From assembly GCA_015689705.1 (NCBI GenBank), contig WVSN01000009.1:1-64000 (forward strand): a stretch of 64,000 nucleotides of DNA, written 5' to 3'. The notes under the pieces were generated by a model. The model worked only from the letters and a program-made list of their open reading frames with translations. It was not told the DNA's origin and searched no databases. Shown piece by piece: positions 23,501 to 33,781 of this stretch; positions within the stretch are counted from its first letter, which is position 1, and each line of letters opens with the position of its first letter. A program made the position numbers and the translations under genes. The DNA comes from Rhodobacterales bacterium HKCCE3408. Its GTDB lineage: Bacteria > Pseudomonadota > Alphaproteobacteria > Rhodobacterales > Rhodobacteraceae.

Positions 23501-25519
23501 CTATTCCGCCGCGCCGAGCATCCGTTCGATCTGCGCCTGGAACGGGACCGAGTAGCGCGGCGTCATCGCGCAGTCGAAGGACGGCTGGCGCGCCGGATCG
23601 TCTAGGAAGGCCGCCGCGATGTCGCCGGCGCAGCCATCGAGGCTGCGGGCGGCGATGACATGCCCCTCGGACGGCCATTCGAGGAAGAAGCTGTTGGCCA
23701 GCGTCTCGGCCGTGGTGCGCCCGAAGGAGACCGGGGTCTGCGTGTCGAGACCCTGCGAGAAGATCAGCGATGGCGTGTCGCTGACCACCGGGCTCAGCAT
23801 TTCGGCCTCGGTGAACGGGGTGGGGTAGAGCGAGCAGACCGCGCGCATCTGGCGGTAATCGTCGAGGTCCTGGACGAGAACGCCCGGATAGGGCGTGGCG
23901 GCGATGTAGTCGGCGGCGACCTCCTCGGGGGCGAGGGAGATATCTTCGGAACAGTTGACTGCGAACATCGCGCCCATGGCGATGCCGATGCCCAGAGAGC
24001 GCTCCGAGCCGCCCGACATCAGCTCGGCCACGTCGCCGATTGCCCACATCGTCTGGCGCAGGGTCTGCCGGTCCATCGCGCCGACGAGTGCGTTGGCTTC
24101 GGCCGCGATGTCGGGCGCAAGGTGCTCGTCCGCGAACCCGGTGAGCGCCGAGGCGTCGGTGCCCTGAACGGGCAGGAGCGCGAATTCGACCATGTCGCGG
24201 ATCACCTCGGCCTGCATTTCGCCGGCGCGCAGCCGCTGTTCGAAAGCGCCGATGACGAGATCGACCCAGTCGCCGCTGAGCGATGAATCCTCGTCGTCAG
24301 CGGCGGCGCGGGCGAGGATGAGGTCGATCGACGGGGCGATGTAGCTGTCGTCGGCGTCGATCACGTCGTCGGCCGTGGCGAGTTCGTCGACGGCGACCGC
24401 CTCGGGCTGGCTGCCCCGGCCCATGAGCGTACGGATCGTCTCGGTATCGCGCTCCTCGATCGCGGCGATCATGGCCGGCAGGACAGAGGCCATGCCGCCC
24501 TGGAGCGCGCCGTTGTTGAGAAGCGCGAAGGTGGCGAAGAAGCCGGGGTCGATCTGCGGCACGATGGTGAAGCGGGCGCGCGCGAAGTCGTTCGGGACGA
24601 GCGGCGGGTCGAAGACGAGCGGTTCCTCGGCAAGATCGGCGAGGATAGCGATGAAGCGGTTCCGCAGATCCGGATATTCCGCCGCGCACCAGGCGTCTTC
24701 GGCGCAGAGCCGGAAGATCGTGTCGTAATGTTCCTGCACCTTGGCGGTGGTGAGGGCGGTCCCCGGTATCGCGGGCGAGACGGTGCCGTCGAGGACGACC
24801 GCGCGGATATGGTCGGGTGTCGAGCGCAGCGCGTTCAGCGCGAGCCGGGTGCCGTAGCTGGTGCCGTAGAGGTTGTAGCCGCCGTCATAGCCGAGCGCGG
24901 TGACGAGTGCCGCGATGTCACGCGAGGAGGCGACGCTGTTGTACTGGGCGAAATCGACATCGGCGGCGGCATAGGCCTGCGCGCAGATGGCGAGCATCAG
25001 CGTCTGGCCCTGACCCTCGGCGCTGAGCGCCTCGAGCCGGTCCATGTCGATACCGGGCCGGTCGCCGAAAAGCTCCCCCACCACGCCGATCGCGGCGCCG
25101 AAGGGTCCGCAGGCCAGCAGGTTGGAATGCCCGGTGCCGCGCTGGTCGAAGAAGATCACGTCGCGCCGTTCGCGGAGCTGATCCATGTTCAGATGCAGGG
25201 GCGGATTCGTGGAAATCTCGTGCAGCGCCGAGCCGCCGGGGCCGCCGGAGAGATAGACGACCGGGTCGGGCGCGGGCGACAGCGTCGAGGCGTTGAGGCG
25301 GAGATAGGTCAGCTCGATCGTGCGGACGTCGGGGTCGTCGTGGTTCTCGGGCACGATGACGACGCCGCAGGAATAGGTCTCGCCCTCGGTCTCGCCGTCC
25401 CAGGGGAGGGGCAGGGGACAGGGCATTTCTTCGGGTGTGCCGGTCTGTTGCGCCTGTGCCGCAGTGGCGCCGAGGACGAGCGCGGCGAGCCCCGCGGCCA
25501 GTGTCGTGAGCCGTGCCAT
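23501..25519 (-). CDS. Secreted alpha/beta hydrolase (proline iminopeptidase/TAP-like)
   Basis: 672 aa from the ATG at 25519. Signal peptide ARLTTLAAGLAALVLGATAA with cleavage near AQA. The catalytic domain has the oxyanion region VVYLSGGPGGSALHE, IFFDQRGTGHSN, and the nucleophile elbow in NLYGTSYGTRLALN; a large helical insertion follows, and the C-terminal QGLDTQTPVSFGRTTAETLA and SEGHVIAARS carry the predicted aspartate and histidine (TAP-like C-terminal domain). Expected to release N-terminal residues from peptides, or to act as an esterase, in the periplasm or outside. It is unusually long for the family because of the insertion. Confidence 0.88.
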   Translation of the reverse strand: MARLTTLAAGLAALVLGATAAQAQQTGTPEEMPCPLPLPWDGETEGETYSCGVVIVPENHDDPDVRTIELTYLRLNASTLSPAPDPVVYLSGGPGGSALHEISTNPPLHLNMDQLRERRDVIFFDQRGTGHSNLLACGPFGAAIGVVGELFGDRPGIDMDRLEALSAEGQGQTLMLAICAQAYAAADVDFAQYNSVASSRDIAALVTALGYDGGYNLYGTSYGTRLALNALRSTPDHIRAVVLDGTVSPAIPGTALTTAKVQEHYDTIFRLCAEDAWCAAEYPDLRNRFIAILADLAEEPLVFDPPLVPNDFARARFTIVPQIDPGFFATFALLNNGALQGGMASVLPAMIAAIEERDTETIRTLMGRGSQPEAVAVDELATADDVIDADDSYIAPSIDLILARAAADDEDSSLSGDWVDLVIGAFEQRLRAGEMQAEVIRDMVEFALLPVQGTDASALTGFADEHLAPDIAAEANALVGAMDRQTLRQTMWAIGDVAELMSGGSERSLGIGIAMGAMFAVNCSEDISLAPEEVAADYIAATPYPGVLVQDLDDYRQMRAVCSLYPTPFTEAEMLSPVVSDTPSLIFSQGLDTQTPVSFGRTTAETLANSFFLEWPSEGHVIAARSLDGCAGDIAAAFLDDPARQPSFDCAMTPRYSVPFQAQIERMLGAAE

Positions 25520-25664
25520 CTGCGGATCCCCCCTGTGAGCCCGGATGCAAGTGCGCGGAGGGTAGCCGAGGGCGGGCCGAATCCAAAATGAACCTGCGCG
25601 CACCCGGCGCGCGATTGGAAAAACGAAATACGGGTAGGGGGTCTGGCCTATCAGGGCCGGCGGG

Positions 25665-26723
25665 TCACTCCGCCGGCACCGCCATGGCCTGCCGCCGCTT
25701 CGGGAACGGCACGAGCCGTTCCTGGTCCTCGTCCCAGAGCTTCAGCGTGAAGCTGCGCAGCGCCTCGGGCCAGCCGATGGTCTGGACCTCGTATTTCTCG
25801 CGCAGGGCGCGGTGGCATTTGCGGAGCCGATAGCTCGGGATGTTGGCGTTGAAGTGATGGATGTCGTGATAGGCGATGTTGCCGGTGCCGAGATCCCACC
25901 ACCAGCCGAGATCGAGGCCGGAGGAGCCCTGAAGCGCGGCGCGCGCCGGGTTCAGGTCGGGCTTCCGGTCCCACCAGGTGTCTTCGAAATTGTGCTGCAG
26001 GTAGACGAGGAAGACGCCGATGCAGCCGGCGACGAAGACGGTGCCCGCGTAGATCACGAGACCGGGGATGCCGGCGAGCGCGTAGATCACCAGGATCCAG
26101 GTGACGATGCCGATATTGTGCAGCAGCGTACCGAAGGCGTCGATCACGCCCGCATTCTTCGGCCAGCGATAGGCGATCACGTAGGTGAACAGCCCGCCGA
26201 CCGGGATCATCAGGAACGGGTTGCGGTAGAGCCGGTAGTGCAGCCGCTGCCAGAAGCCGGCGGTTTCCCATTCGCGTTTCGTCATCGTGTAGATCTCGGT
26301 CGTGTGGCGTTCGTCGAGATTGCCGAGATGCGAATGGTGTTCGTTGTGGTTGTGGCGCATGACGCGGAAGGGCGTCAGCGTGAAGACCGACGAGGCGTGG
26401 CCGGCCAGCTCGTTCTTCCGGCGGGTCGAGAACATCGAGTTGTGGCCGAAATCGTGCTGGAGCACGTAGAGGCGGACGCCGGCGAAGGCGTTGATGACGA
26501 CGAGCGGGACGGTCAGCCACGGGTTCGGCCAGGCCATGACGGCAAGCCAGAGCGTGGCGAAATAGGCCGCGAGCGTGCCGGTCCAGCTGATCAGCGCGAG
26601 GCGGTCGTCCTTCACGCTCCAGTCGCGGGTGAACAGCCGGATCTCCCGCTCGGCCTGGCGGCGGAAGTCTTCGGGGTATTTCGACGAGGCGGTAACGAAC
26701 ATCGGCGGCCGGTCCCGGATCAT
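25665..26723 (-). CDS. Fatty acid desaturase, membrane di-iron type
   Basis: 352 aa; ATG at 26702 (MFVTASSKYPEDF) is an alternative start. The three histidine boxes are in place: H90-DFGH94, H124-NHNEHH130 and H286-DIHH290. Four or more membrane helices lie between (about 45-65, 70-90, 170-190, 205-240). Introduces a double bond into an acyl lipid or acyl chain using O2 and electrons from ferredoxin or cytochrome. The context (no carotenoid or sphingolipid genes) points to membrane phospholipid desaturation. Confidence 0.88.
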   Translation of the reverse strand: MIRDRPPMFVTASSKYPEDFRRQAEREIRLFTRDWSVKDDRLALISWTGTLAAYFATLWLAVMAWPNPWLTVPLVVINAFAGVRLYVLQHDFGHNSMFSTRRKNELAGHASSVFTLTPFRVMRHNHNEHHSHLGNLDERHTTEIYTMTKREWETAGFWQRLHYRLYRNPFLMIPVGGLFTYVIAYRWPKNAGVIDAFGTLLHNIGIVTWILVIYALAGIPGLVIYAGTVFVAGCIGVFLVYLQHNFEDTWWDRKPDLNPARAALQGSSGLDLGWWWDLGTGNIAYHDIHHFNANIPSYRLRKCHRALREKYEVQTIGWPEALRSFTLKLWDEDQERLVPFPKRRQAMAVPAE

Positions 26724-26815
26724 CTTGGTGTGGTGCGACGGGGGTCAAAACGGCCGAAATGGCCGCCATCCCCACGCGTTAACGACTATGTGCCATCATG
26801 CGATGTGGCGTTCAA

Positions 26816-26839
26816 GGGCCGCCCGGCAAGGGGCGGCCC
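26816..26839 (-). terminator. Probable terminator of glyA
   Basis: GGGCCGCCC (26816-26824) and GGGCGGCCC (26831-26839) form a perfect 9-bp GC stem with a 6-nt loop, 18 nt beyond the glyA stop in the direction of transcription. Only a short T run (TT) follows, so efficiency is uncertain. Confidence 0.5.
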
Positions 26840-26856
26840 GGATGGCCATGTGCCGC

Positions 26857-28152
26857 CTAGAGGCCGGGATAGACCGGGAAGCGGCCGCAGAGCTCCAGCA
26901 CCTCGCCGCGGACGCGGGATTCGACGTCCGAATTGCCGTCCTCGCCGTTCGCCGCGAGGCCGTCGACCACGTCGGTGATCCAGCGGGCGATCTGGTGGAA
27001 TTCGGGCTCGCCGAAGCCGCGCGTGGTGCCGGCCGGAGAGCCGAGGCGCACGCCGGAGGTGATCGTCGGCTTTTCGGTGTCGAACGGGATGCCGTTCTTG
27101 TTGACCGTGATATGAGCCCGGCCGAGGGCGGCCTCGGTCGCCTTGCCGGTGACCTTCTTGGGCCGCAGGTCGACGAGAAGGACATGGGTGTCGGTGCCGC
27201 CGGTGACGATGTCGAGGCCGCCCGACATCAGTTCGTCGCCGAGGGCCTGCGCATTGCGGATGACCTGGGCCTGGTAGTCCTTGAATTCTGGGCGCAGCGC
27301 CTCGCCGAAGGCCACGGCCTTGCCCGCGATGACGTGCATCAGGGGGCCGCCCTGGATGCCGGGGAAGATCGCCGAATTGACCTTCTTCGCGATGTCCTCG
27401 TCATTCGTGAGGATCATACCGCCGCGCGGGCCTCGCAGCGTCTTGTGCGTCGTCGTGGTGGCGACATGGGCGTGCGGGAAGGGCGAGGGGTAGAGACCCG
27501 CCGCGACGAGGCCCGCGAAATGCGCCATGTCGACGAGAAGGTAGGCGCCGACGGTATCGGCGATCTCGCGCATCTTCCTGAAGTCGATGATCCGCGGAAT
27601 GGCCGAGCCGCCCGCGATCAGCAGCTTCGGCTTGTGCTGAGCGGTCAACTCCGCGATCTGGTCGTAGTCGATCTGCAGGTCCTGGCGGCGAACGCCGTAC
27701 TGAATGGCGTTGAACCACTTGCCCGACTGGTTGGGCTTGGCGCCGTGGGTCAGGTGACCGCCGGCATCGAGGCTCATGCCCAGGATCGTGTCGCCGGGCT
27801 GGATGAGCGCCTGCATGACGCCCTGGTTGGCCTGCGAGCCCGAGTTCGGCTGGACGTTGGCGAAGCCGCAGGAGAACAGCTTGCAGGCGCGCTCGATGGC
27901 GAGGTTTTCGGCCACGTCGACATACTGGCAGCCGCCGTAGTAGCGCCGGCCCGGATAGCCTTCCGCGTACTTGTTCGTCATCACCGAGCCCTGCGCCTCG
28001 AGCACGGCAGCCGAGACGATGTTCTCGGACGCGATCAGCTCGATCTCGTCGCGCTGGCGGCCGAGCTCGGAGCGGATGGCGCCGTAGAGCTCCGGGTCGC
28101 GGGTTTCGAGACCTTCGGTGAAAAATCCTTCGTCGCGGTGGGGGGCGTTCAT
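26857..28152 (-). CDS. glyA: Serine hydroxymethyltransferase
   Basis: 431 aa from the ATG at 28152, which has GGAGGATCGCTGCC in front of it. The PLP lysine is in [58 protein letters not shown] and [12 protein letters not shown] are the other standard blocks. Converts serine and tetrahydrofolate to glycine and methylene-THF. Single gene, with a terminator-like stem behind it and a divergent nadK 170 nt away. Confidence 0.97.
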   Translation of the reverse strand: MNAPHRDEGFFTEGLETRDPELYGAIRSELGRQRDEIELIASENIVSAAVLEAQGSVMTNKYAEGYPGRRYYGGCQYVDVAENLAIERACKLFSCGFANVQPNSGSQANQGVMQALIQPGDTILGMSLDAGGHLTHGAKPNQSGKWFNAIQYGVRRQDLQIDYDQIAELTAQHKPKLLIAGGSAIPRIIDFRKMREIADTVGAYLLVDMAHFAGLVAAGLYPSPFPHAHVATTTTHKTLRGPRGGMILTNDEDIAKKVNSAIFPGIQGGPLMHVIAGKAVAFGEALRPEFKDYQAQVIRNAQALGDELMSGGLDIVTGGTDTHVLLVDLRPKKVTGKATEAALGRAHITVNKNGIPFDTEKPTITSGVRLGSPAGTTRGFGEPEFHQIARWITDVVDGLAANGEDGNSDVESRVRGEVLELCGRFPVYPGL

Positions 28153-28323
28153 GGCAGCGATCCTCCTGTCCCAGGATATGGAGGAGGGTTTAGGGCAGAT
28201 GGCCCCGCGGGGAAAGGCGGTTTGCGGCATGGCGCGCACGGGTCGCGCCATCGCGGGGCATGTGGGGATTGTGTTTCGGGTCCCTGCGGGCAAAGACTGG
28301 CCGGGTGCGCGAGGGGAGGGACC

Positions 28324-29091
28324 ATGCCGGCGGCACGCAACATCGCCTTTCTGGCATCCGACATGGCGCTGGCGCAGGAGGCGAAGGCGCGGCTTGGCGC
28401 CGTCTACGGTGACTTTCCGCCCGAGGAGGCGGACGTGATCGTCGCGCTCGGCGGCGACGGTTTCATGCTCCAGACGCTGCACGGGACGCAGGCGCTGGAC
28501 GCGCCGGTCTACGGCATGAACCGCGGCACGATCGGCTTCCTGATGAACGAATATGCCGAAGAGGGGCTGATCGGCCGGCTCGAGGCGGCCGAGGAGACGG
28601 TCATCAACCCGCTGCGCATGAAGGCCACGACGGCCGAGGGCACCACGACCGAGGCGCTGGCGATCAACGAGGTGAGCCTCTTGCGCGCCGGTCCGCAGGC
28701 GGCGCGGCTGGCGATCTATGTCGACGACCGGCTGCGGATGGAGGAGCTGGTCTGCGACGGGGTCATGGTCTCGACGCCGGCGGGGTCCACGGCCTACAAT
28801 TACTCGGCCCACGGGCCGATCCTGCCGATCGGCGCGGACGTGCTGGCGGTGACCGCGGTCGCGGCCTACCGGCCCCGGCGCTGGCGCGGCGCGCTTCTGC
28901 CGAAGGACGCCGAGGTGCGGTTCGAGGTGATGAACCCGGGCAAGCGGCCGGTCATGGCCGATGCCGACAGCCGGTCGGTCGCCGACGCGGTGATCGTCGA
29001 AGTCCGGTCCGAGCCGGAGATCCGCCACCGGCTGCTGTTCGATCCCGGTCACGGGCTGGAGGAGCGCCTGATCCAGGAGCAGTTCGTGTGA
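28324..29091 (+). CDS. nadK: NAD kinase
   Basis: 255 aa from the ATG at 28324 (AGGGGAGGGACC precedes it). Motifs: [16 protein letters not shown] with the GGDG phosphate loop, [20 protein letters not shown], and [20 protein letters not shown] (conserved T-P-x-G-S-T-A-Y). Phosphorylates NAD to NADP. The reading frame is open far upstream, but that part runs antisense through glyA and is not coding. Divergent from glyA and 43 nt before maeB; NADP supply and an NADP-dependent malic enzyme are a sensible pair. Confidence 0.95.
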   Translation: MPAARNIAFLASDMALAQEAKARLGAVYGDFPPEEADVIVALGGDGFMLQTLHGTQALDAPVYGMNRGTIGFLMNEYAEEGLIGRLEAAEETVINPLRMKATTAEGTTTEALAINEVSLLRAGPQAARLAIYVDDRLRMEELVCDGVMVSTPAGSTAYNYSAHGPILPIGADVLAVTAVAAYRPRRWRGALLPKDAEVRFEVMNPGKRPVMADADSRSVADAVIVEVRSEPEIRHRLLFDPGHGLEERLIQEQFV

Positions 29092-29134
29092 CCGCCCGCG
29101 CCCGACACACCCGATCCACGCAGAAGGGATAGCC

Positions 29135-31414
29135 ATGACATCCGACACGCCCGACACGCTGCGCGAGGCGGCGCTGGCCTATCACCGCAACCCGAAACCG
29201 GGAAAGCTCGAGATCCGGGCGACGAAGCCGCTGGCCAACGGCCTGGACCTGGCGCTGGCCTATTCGCCGGGCGTGGCCGAGGCCTGCCTGGAGATCAAGG
29301 ACGACCCGGTGCACGCCGCCGACTATACCGGGCGCGGCAACCTGGTGGCTGTGGTGACGAACGGGACGGCGGTACTCGGACTGGGGAATATCGGGGCGCT
29401 GGCGTCGAAGCCGGTGATGGAGGGCAAGGCGGTCCTGTTCAAGAAATTCGCCAATATCGACTGCTTCGACATCGAACTGAACGAGCCAGACCCCGAGAAG
29501 CTTGCCGATATCGTCTGCGCGCTGGAGCCGACCTTCGGGGCGATCAACCTCGAGGACATCAAGGCGCCGGACTGCTTCATCGTCGAACGGCTGTGCCGCG
29601 AGCGGATGAACATCCCCGTGTTCCACGACGACCAGCACGGCACGGCCATCGTCGTCGGCGCGGCCGCGACGAACGCGCTGCGGGTGGCGGAGAAGACCTT
29701 CGAGGACATCAAGGTCGTGTCCACCGGCGGCGGCGCGGCGGGGATCGCCTGCCTAGACATGCTGCTGAAGCTTGGCGTGAAGCGCGAGAACGTATGGCTG
29801 TGCGACCTGCACGGGCTGGTTCACGAGGGCCGCGAGATCGACATGACGCCGCAGAAGGCGGCCTATGCGCAGCCCGGCGGGCCGAAGACGCTGGCCGAGG
29901 TGATCGCGGGCGCGGACCTATTCCTCGGCCTGTCGGGGCCGAACGTCCTGACGCCCGAGATGGTGGCCGAGATGGCCGATCCGCCGATCATTTTCGCGCT
30001 GGCCAATCCCCGGCCCGAGATCATGCCCGAGGCCGCGCGGGCGGTGAAACCCGACGCCATCATCGCCACCGGCCGGTCGGATTTTCCTAACCAGGTCAAC
30101 AACGTGCTGTGCTTTCCGTTCATCTTCCGGGGCGCGCTGGACGTGGGCGCGACGACGATCAACGACGAGATGGAGATCGCCTGCGTCGAGGGGATCGCGG
30201 AACTGGCCCGGGCGACGACCAGCGCCGAGGCCGCCGCCGCCTACCAGGGCGAGAAGCTGAGCTTTGGGCGCGACTACCTGATCCCGAAGCCGTTCGACCC
30301 GCGCCTGATCGGCGTGGTGGCAAGCGCGGTGGCCGGCGCGGCGATGGAGACCGGCGTCGCCACCCGGCCGGTCGACGACCTGGCCGCCTACAAGGCGACG
30401 CTCGACCAGTCGGTGTTCCGCTCGGCGCTGATCATGCGGCCCGTGTTCGAGGCGGCGTCGACGGCAACGCGCAAGATCGTCTTCGCCGAGGGCGAGGACG
30501 AGCGGGTGCTGCGCGCCGCCCACGCGATGCTGGAGGAGATGACCGACAAGCCGATCCTGATCGGCCGGCCCGAGGTGATCGAGGCGCGGGCCGAACGCGC
30601 GGGGCTGAAGCGCGAAGCGGTGGCGCGGTTCGAGCTGGTGAACCCCGAGAGCGACGCGCGCTACCGCGACTACTGGGAGACCTACCACCGGCTGATGGAG
30701 CGGCGCGGCGTGACGCCCGACCTGGCGCGCGCGATCATGCGCACGAACACCACCGCGATCGGCGCGGTGATGGTGCATCGCGGCGAGGCCGACAGCCTGA
30801 TCTGCGGCACGTTCGGGCAATACCTGTGGCACCTGAAATACGTCACCGAAGTGCTCGGCACGGCCGAATTGCACCCGATCGCGGCGCTCAGCCTGATGGT
30901 GCTGGAGGACGGACCGCTGTTCATCGCCGATACGCAGGTGCACCAGTGCCCGACGCCGCAGCAAATCGTGGAGACGGTGATCGCCACCGCGCGCCATGTC
31001 CGGCGCTTCGGGATCAAGCCCAAGATCGCGCTCTGCTCGGCCAGCCAGTTCGGCAATCTCGACAGCGACAGCGGGCGGACGATGCGCGCGGCGCTGGCGA
31101 TGCTCGACGCCTCGGGCGCGGATTTCGACTACGAGGGCGAGATGGCGGTGGACAGCGCGCTCGACCCGGCGCTGCGCGCGCGGATCTTCCCCCATGCCCG
31201 GATGGAGGGGCCAGCCAACGCGCTGATCTTCGCCAATGGCGACGCGGCGGGCGCGGTGCGCAACATGCTGAAGGCGAAGGCGCGGGGGCTGGAGGTCGGG
31301 CCGATCCTGATGGGGATGGGGAACCGGGCGCATATCGTGACGCCGGCGATCACGGCGCGCGGATTGCTGAACATGTCGGCGCTGGCGGGCACGCCGGTGG
31401 CCCATTACGGCTGA
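29135..31414 (+). CDS. maeB: NADP-dependent malic enzyme (malic enzyme-PTA fusion)
   Basis: 759 aa, the usual length of MaeB. Malic N-terminal domain with [16 protein letters not shown] and NVLGIGNIG-like [19 protein letters not shown](P)-binding domain around [16 protein letters not shown]; and from about residue 430 a phosphotransacetylase-like domain ([35 protein letters not shown]) that in this family is regulatory, sensing acetyl-CoA, and not catalytic. It decarboxylates malate to pyruvate, giving NADPH. The start at 29135 is preceded by AGAAGGG. Confidence 0.95.
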   Translation: MTSDTPDTLREAALAYHRNPKPGKLEIRATKPLANGLDLALAYSPGVAEACLEIKDDPVHAADYTGRGNLVAVVTNGTAVLGLGNIGALASKPVMEGKAVLFKKFANIDCFDIELNEPDPEKLADIVCALEPTFGAINLEDIKAPDCFIVERLCRERMNIPVFHDDQHGTAIVVGAAATNALRVAEKTFEDIKVVSTGGGAAGIACLDMLLKLGVKRENVWLCDLHGLVHEGREIDMTPQKAAYAQPGGPKTLAEVIAGADLFLGLSGPNVLTPEMVAEMADPPIIFALANPRPEIMPEAARAVKPDAIIATGRSDFPNQVNNVLCFPFIFRGALDVGATTINDEMEIACVEGIAELARATTSAEAAAAYQGEKLSFGRDYLIPKPFDPRLIGVVASAVAGAAMETGVATRPVDDLAAYKATLDQSVFRSALIMRPVFEAASTATRKIVFAEGEDERVLRAAHAMLEEMTDKPILIGRPEVIEARAERAGLKREAVARFELVNPESDARYRDYWETYHRLMERRGVTPDLARAIMRTNTTAIGAVMVHRGEADSLICGTFGQYLWHLKYVTEVLGTAELHPIAALSLMVLEDGPLFIADTQVHQCPTPQQIVETVIATARHVRRFGIKPKIALCSASQFGNLDSDSGRTMRAALAMLDASGADFDYEGEMAVDSALDPALRARIFPHARMEGPANALIFANGDAAGAVRNMLKAKARGLEVGPILMGMGNRAHIVTPAITARGLLNMSALAGTPVAHYG

Positions 31415-31419
31415 GCCCT

Positions 31420-31451
31420 GCGCCGGACGCCCCGGGGAGGGCGCCCGGCGC
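31420..31451. terminator. Stem-loop after maeB
   Basis: GCGCCGGACGCC (31420-31431) and GGCGCCCGGCGC (31440-31451) pair over 12 positions with one A-C mismatch, 5 nt beyond the maeB stop. It also lies 8 nt beyond the stop of the minus-strand micro-ORF, so it could serve both. No T run on either side. Confidence 0.4.
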
Positions 31452-31458
31452 GCGGTCG

Positions 31459-31515
31459 TCACTTGCCGGTCTTGCCGCCGGCAGCTTTCTTCGTGGTCGT
31501 CTTCTTGTCGCCCAT
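31459..31515 (-). CDS. Candidate basic micro-protein
   Basis: 18 codons plus stop from the ATG at 31515: MGDKKTTTKKAAGGKTGK. A TGAGG ending at 31525 lies 9 nt upstream of this ATG, good spacing; a second ATG at 31524 touches the same TGAGG and is less likely. Seven of 18 residues are lysine or Thr-flanked lysine, giving a highly basic, unstructured peptide like the tails of histone-like or ribosome-associated proteins. Too short for ordinary gene calls. Confidence 0.33.
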   Translation of the reverse strand: MGDKKTTTKKAAGGKTGK

Positions 31516-31697
31516 GGGCGTCATCCTCACTGCTCGGGCCCGCACCATGCCGGTCCGGCAGAAGAATCCAGACGCCCGATTTTCGAGTCGCGCAAGGGGC
31601 TCGCGCACCGGCCTGCGGCACCATGGCCAACTTGCGCCGACGCGGCCCGCGGCGCTAACGTCCCGGCGGGAGACGGCACGGCGGAGGAGGCGGGGCG

Positions 31698-33590
31698 ATG
31701 GGCTACCGGGAGGTGTACGAGGCGGCCGCGGCCGATCCGGAAACGTTCTGGATCGCGGCGGCCGAGGATGTCGACTGGGACCGGGCGCCGTCCCGTGCGC
31801 TCTTCGCCGAAAACGCGCCGCTCTACGAATGGTATTCAGACGGGCTGCTGAACGGCTGCTGGAACGCGGTCGACCGGCATGTCGAGGCCGGCCATGGGGA
31901 CCGGGTCGCGATCATCCACGACAGCCCGGTCACCGGCACGATCCATCGCATCACATATGCCGAGCTGCAGGACCGCGTCGCGCGGCTGGCCGGGGCGCTG
32001 GCCGCGCGCGGTGTCGGCAAGGGCGACCGGGTCGTCATCTACATGCCGATGGTGCCCGAGGCGCTCGAGGCGATGCTGGCCTGCGCGCGGCTCGGCGCGA
32101 TCCATTCGGTCGTCTTCGGCGGCTTCGCGGCGCATGAACTGGCCGTCCGCATCGACGACGCCACGCCCAAGGCGATCATCGCGGCCTCCTGCGGGATCGA
32201 GCCCGGGCGGGTCGTCCACTACAAGCCGCTTCTGGACGGCGCGATCGAGGCGGCGAAACACAAGCCCGACTTCTGCGTGATCTTCCAGCGCGAACAGGAG
32301 GTCGCGGCGCTGACGCCGGGCCGCGATCTCGACTGGCACGAATTCCAGCACGGCGTCGCGCCGGCCGACTGCGTCCCGGTCGAGGGCAACCACCCGGCCT
32401 ATGTGCTCTATACCAGCGGCACGACGGGCCAGCCCAAGGGCGTGGTGCGGCCGACCGCGGGGCATCTCGTGGCGCTCAACTGGACGATGAAGAACCTCTA
32501 CGACGTGGAGCCGGGCGAGGTGTTCTGGGCGGCCTCCGATGTCGGTTGGGTCGTGGGCCATTCCTACATCTGCTACGCACCGCTGGTCTATGGCTGCACC
32601 ACCGTGGTGTTCGAGGGCAAACCCGTCGGCACGCCGGATGCCGGCACCTTCTGGCGGGTGATTTCCGATCACGACGTGAAATGCCTGTTCACCGCGCCGA
32701 CCGCGTTCCGCGCCATCAAGCGCGAGGATCCCGAGGGCCGGCTGATCGGCAAGTACGACCTGTCGGGCTTCCGCAGCCTGTTCCTGGCCGGCGAGCGGGC
32801 CGACCCGGCGACGATCGAATGGGCGGCGGACAAGCTGCGCGTGCCGGTCATCGACCACTGGTGGCAGACCGAGACCGGCTGGTGCATCGCCGGCAACCCG
32901 CTCGGCATCGAGGCGCTGCCGGTCAAGCTCGGCTCGCCCGCCGTGCCGATGCCCGGATGGGACGTGCAGATCCTCGACGAAGGCGGGCACCCGCTGCCGG
33001 CGGGACAGCTCGGCGCGATCGCGGTTAAGCTGCCGCTGCCGCCGGGCACGCTGCCGACGCTGTGGAACGCCGAGGCGCGGTTCCGGAAAAGCTATCTCGA
33101 GCATTTCCCGGGCTATTACGAGACCGGCGATGCCGGCTACCGCGACGAGGACGGCTATCTCTACATCATGGCGCGCACCGACGACGTCATCAACGTGGCC
33201 GGCCACCGGCTGTCCACCGGCGCGATGGAGGAAGTTCTGGCCAGCCACCCGGACGTGGCCGAATGCGCGGTGATCGGCGCGGCGGATCCGCTGAAGGGGC
33301 AGGTCCCGGTCGGGTTCCTCTGCCTCAATGCCGGGGTGAACAAACCCCACGAGGAGATCGTGGCGGGCTGCGTGAAGCTCGTCCGCGACCAGATCGGCCC
33401 GGTCGCCGCGTTCAAGCAGGCCATCGTCGTCGACCGGCTGCCGAAGACGCGGTCGGGCAAGATCCTGCGCGGCACCATGGTCAAGATCGCCGATGGCGAG
33501 GAGTTCAAGACCCCGGCGACGATCGACGATCCCGCCATCCTCGACGAGATCGGGACGGCGCTGAAGCGCCTTGGTTATCCAATGAGCTAA
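31698..33590 (+). CDS. prpE: Propionyl-CoA synthetase
   Basis: 630 aa. Acetyl-CoA synthetase-like adenylating enzyme with the prpE-type start YREVYEAAAADPETFWIAAA and YEWYSDGLLNGCWNAVDRHV. AMP-binding core: VLYTSGTTGQPKGVVRPTAG; acyl pocket ASDVGWVVGHSYICYAPL; HWWQTETGW; and the C-terminal KTRSGKILRGTMVKIADGEE with the catalytic, acetylatable lysine. Makes propionyl-CoA from propionate, CoA and ATP. Stands alone between maeB and the nucleoside operon. Confidence 0.95.
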   Translation: MGYREVYEAAAADPETFWIAAAEDVDWDRAPSRALFAENAPLYEWYSDGLLNGCWNAVDRHVEAGHGDRVAIIHDSPVTGTIHRITYAELQDRVARLAGALAARGVGKGDRVVIYMPMVPEALEAMLACARLGAIHSVVFGGFAAHELAVRIDDATPKAIIAASCGIEPGRVVHYKPLLDGAIEAAKHKPDFCVIFQREQEVAALTPGRDLDWHEFQHGVAPADCVPVEGNHPAYVLYTSGTTGQPKGVVRPTAGHLVALNWTMKNLYDVEPGEVFWAASDVGWVVGHSYICYAPLVYGCTTVVFEGKPVGTPDAGTFWRVISDHDVKCLFTAPTAFRAIKREDPEGRLIGKYDLSGFRSLFLAGERADPATIEWAADKLRVPVIDHWWQTETGWCIAGNPLGIEALPVKLGSPAVPMPGWDVQILDEGGHPLPAGQLGAIAVKLPLPPGTLPTLWNAEARFRKSYLEHFPGYYETGDAGYRDEDGYLYIMARTDDVINVAGHRLSTGAMEEVLASHPDVAECAVIGAADPLKGQVPVGFLCLNAGVNKPHEEIVAGCVKLVRDQIGPVAAFKQAIVVDRLPKTRSGKILRGTMVKIADGEEFKTPATIDDPAILDEIGTALKRLGYPMS

Positions 33591-33651
33591 ATATTGCACC
33601 GGCCCGCCGGCCGGCCTGGATACGGGCGACACTGCCGGACCGGACGGCCGT

Positions 33652-33711
33652 CCCGTCTTTGCTTCCCCAAATACCTCCGGGGGGAGCCGCAGGCGGGGGG
33701 CAGCGCCCCCC
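33652..33711 (+). repeat. GC-rich dispersed intergenic repeat, copy 1
   Basis: CGTCTTTGCTTCCCCAAATA and CCTCCGGGGGGAG here resemble the minus-strand reading of 52503-52546 (CGTCTTTGCTTCGGAAAATA followed by CTCCCGCCGGAGGCG). A GC hairpin (GGGGGGCAGCGCCCCCC, 33695-33711) follows. Similar stretches occur between genes in Rhodobacteraceae; function unknown. Confidence 0.45.
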
Positions 33712-33781
33712 AACCCCGGCCCTTGCCCTCGCTCCGTACGCAGACCAATGTGGGGCGAACCCGCCCCCGGAGGCCCGATCC

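Noticed and set aside
26749-26815. Third copy of the 155-bp element
   Set aside because: One GTTAAC word and ATGTGCCATCATGCG are present, but the GGTATGCC repeat and the fixed spacing are missing.
26575-28323. Very long plus-strand open frame upstream of nadK
   Set aside because: It runs antisense through glyA, which has strong family motifs on the other strand. Only the last 255 codons (from 28324) are NAD kinase; GC-rich DNA often leaves such frames open.
28153-28323. Possible glycine or folate riboswitch upstream of glyA
   Set aside because: I could not find conserved aptamer cores in the 170 nt between glyA and nadK.
33062-33781. Upstream extension of the cytidine deaminase frame
   Set aside because: Same-strand shadow of the 3' end of prpE; the start at 33782 has a ribosome site and full deaminase N-terminus.
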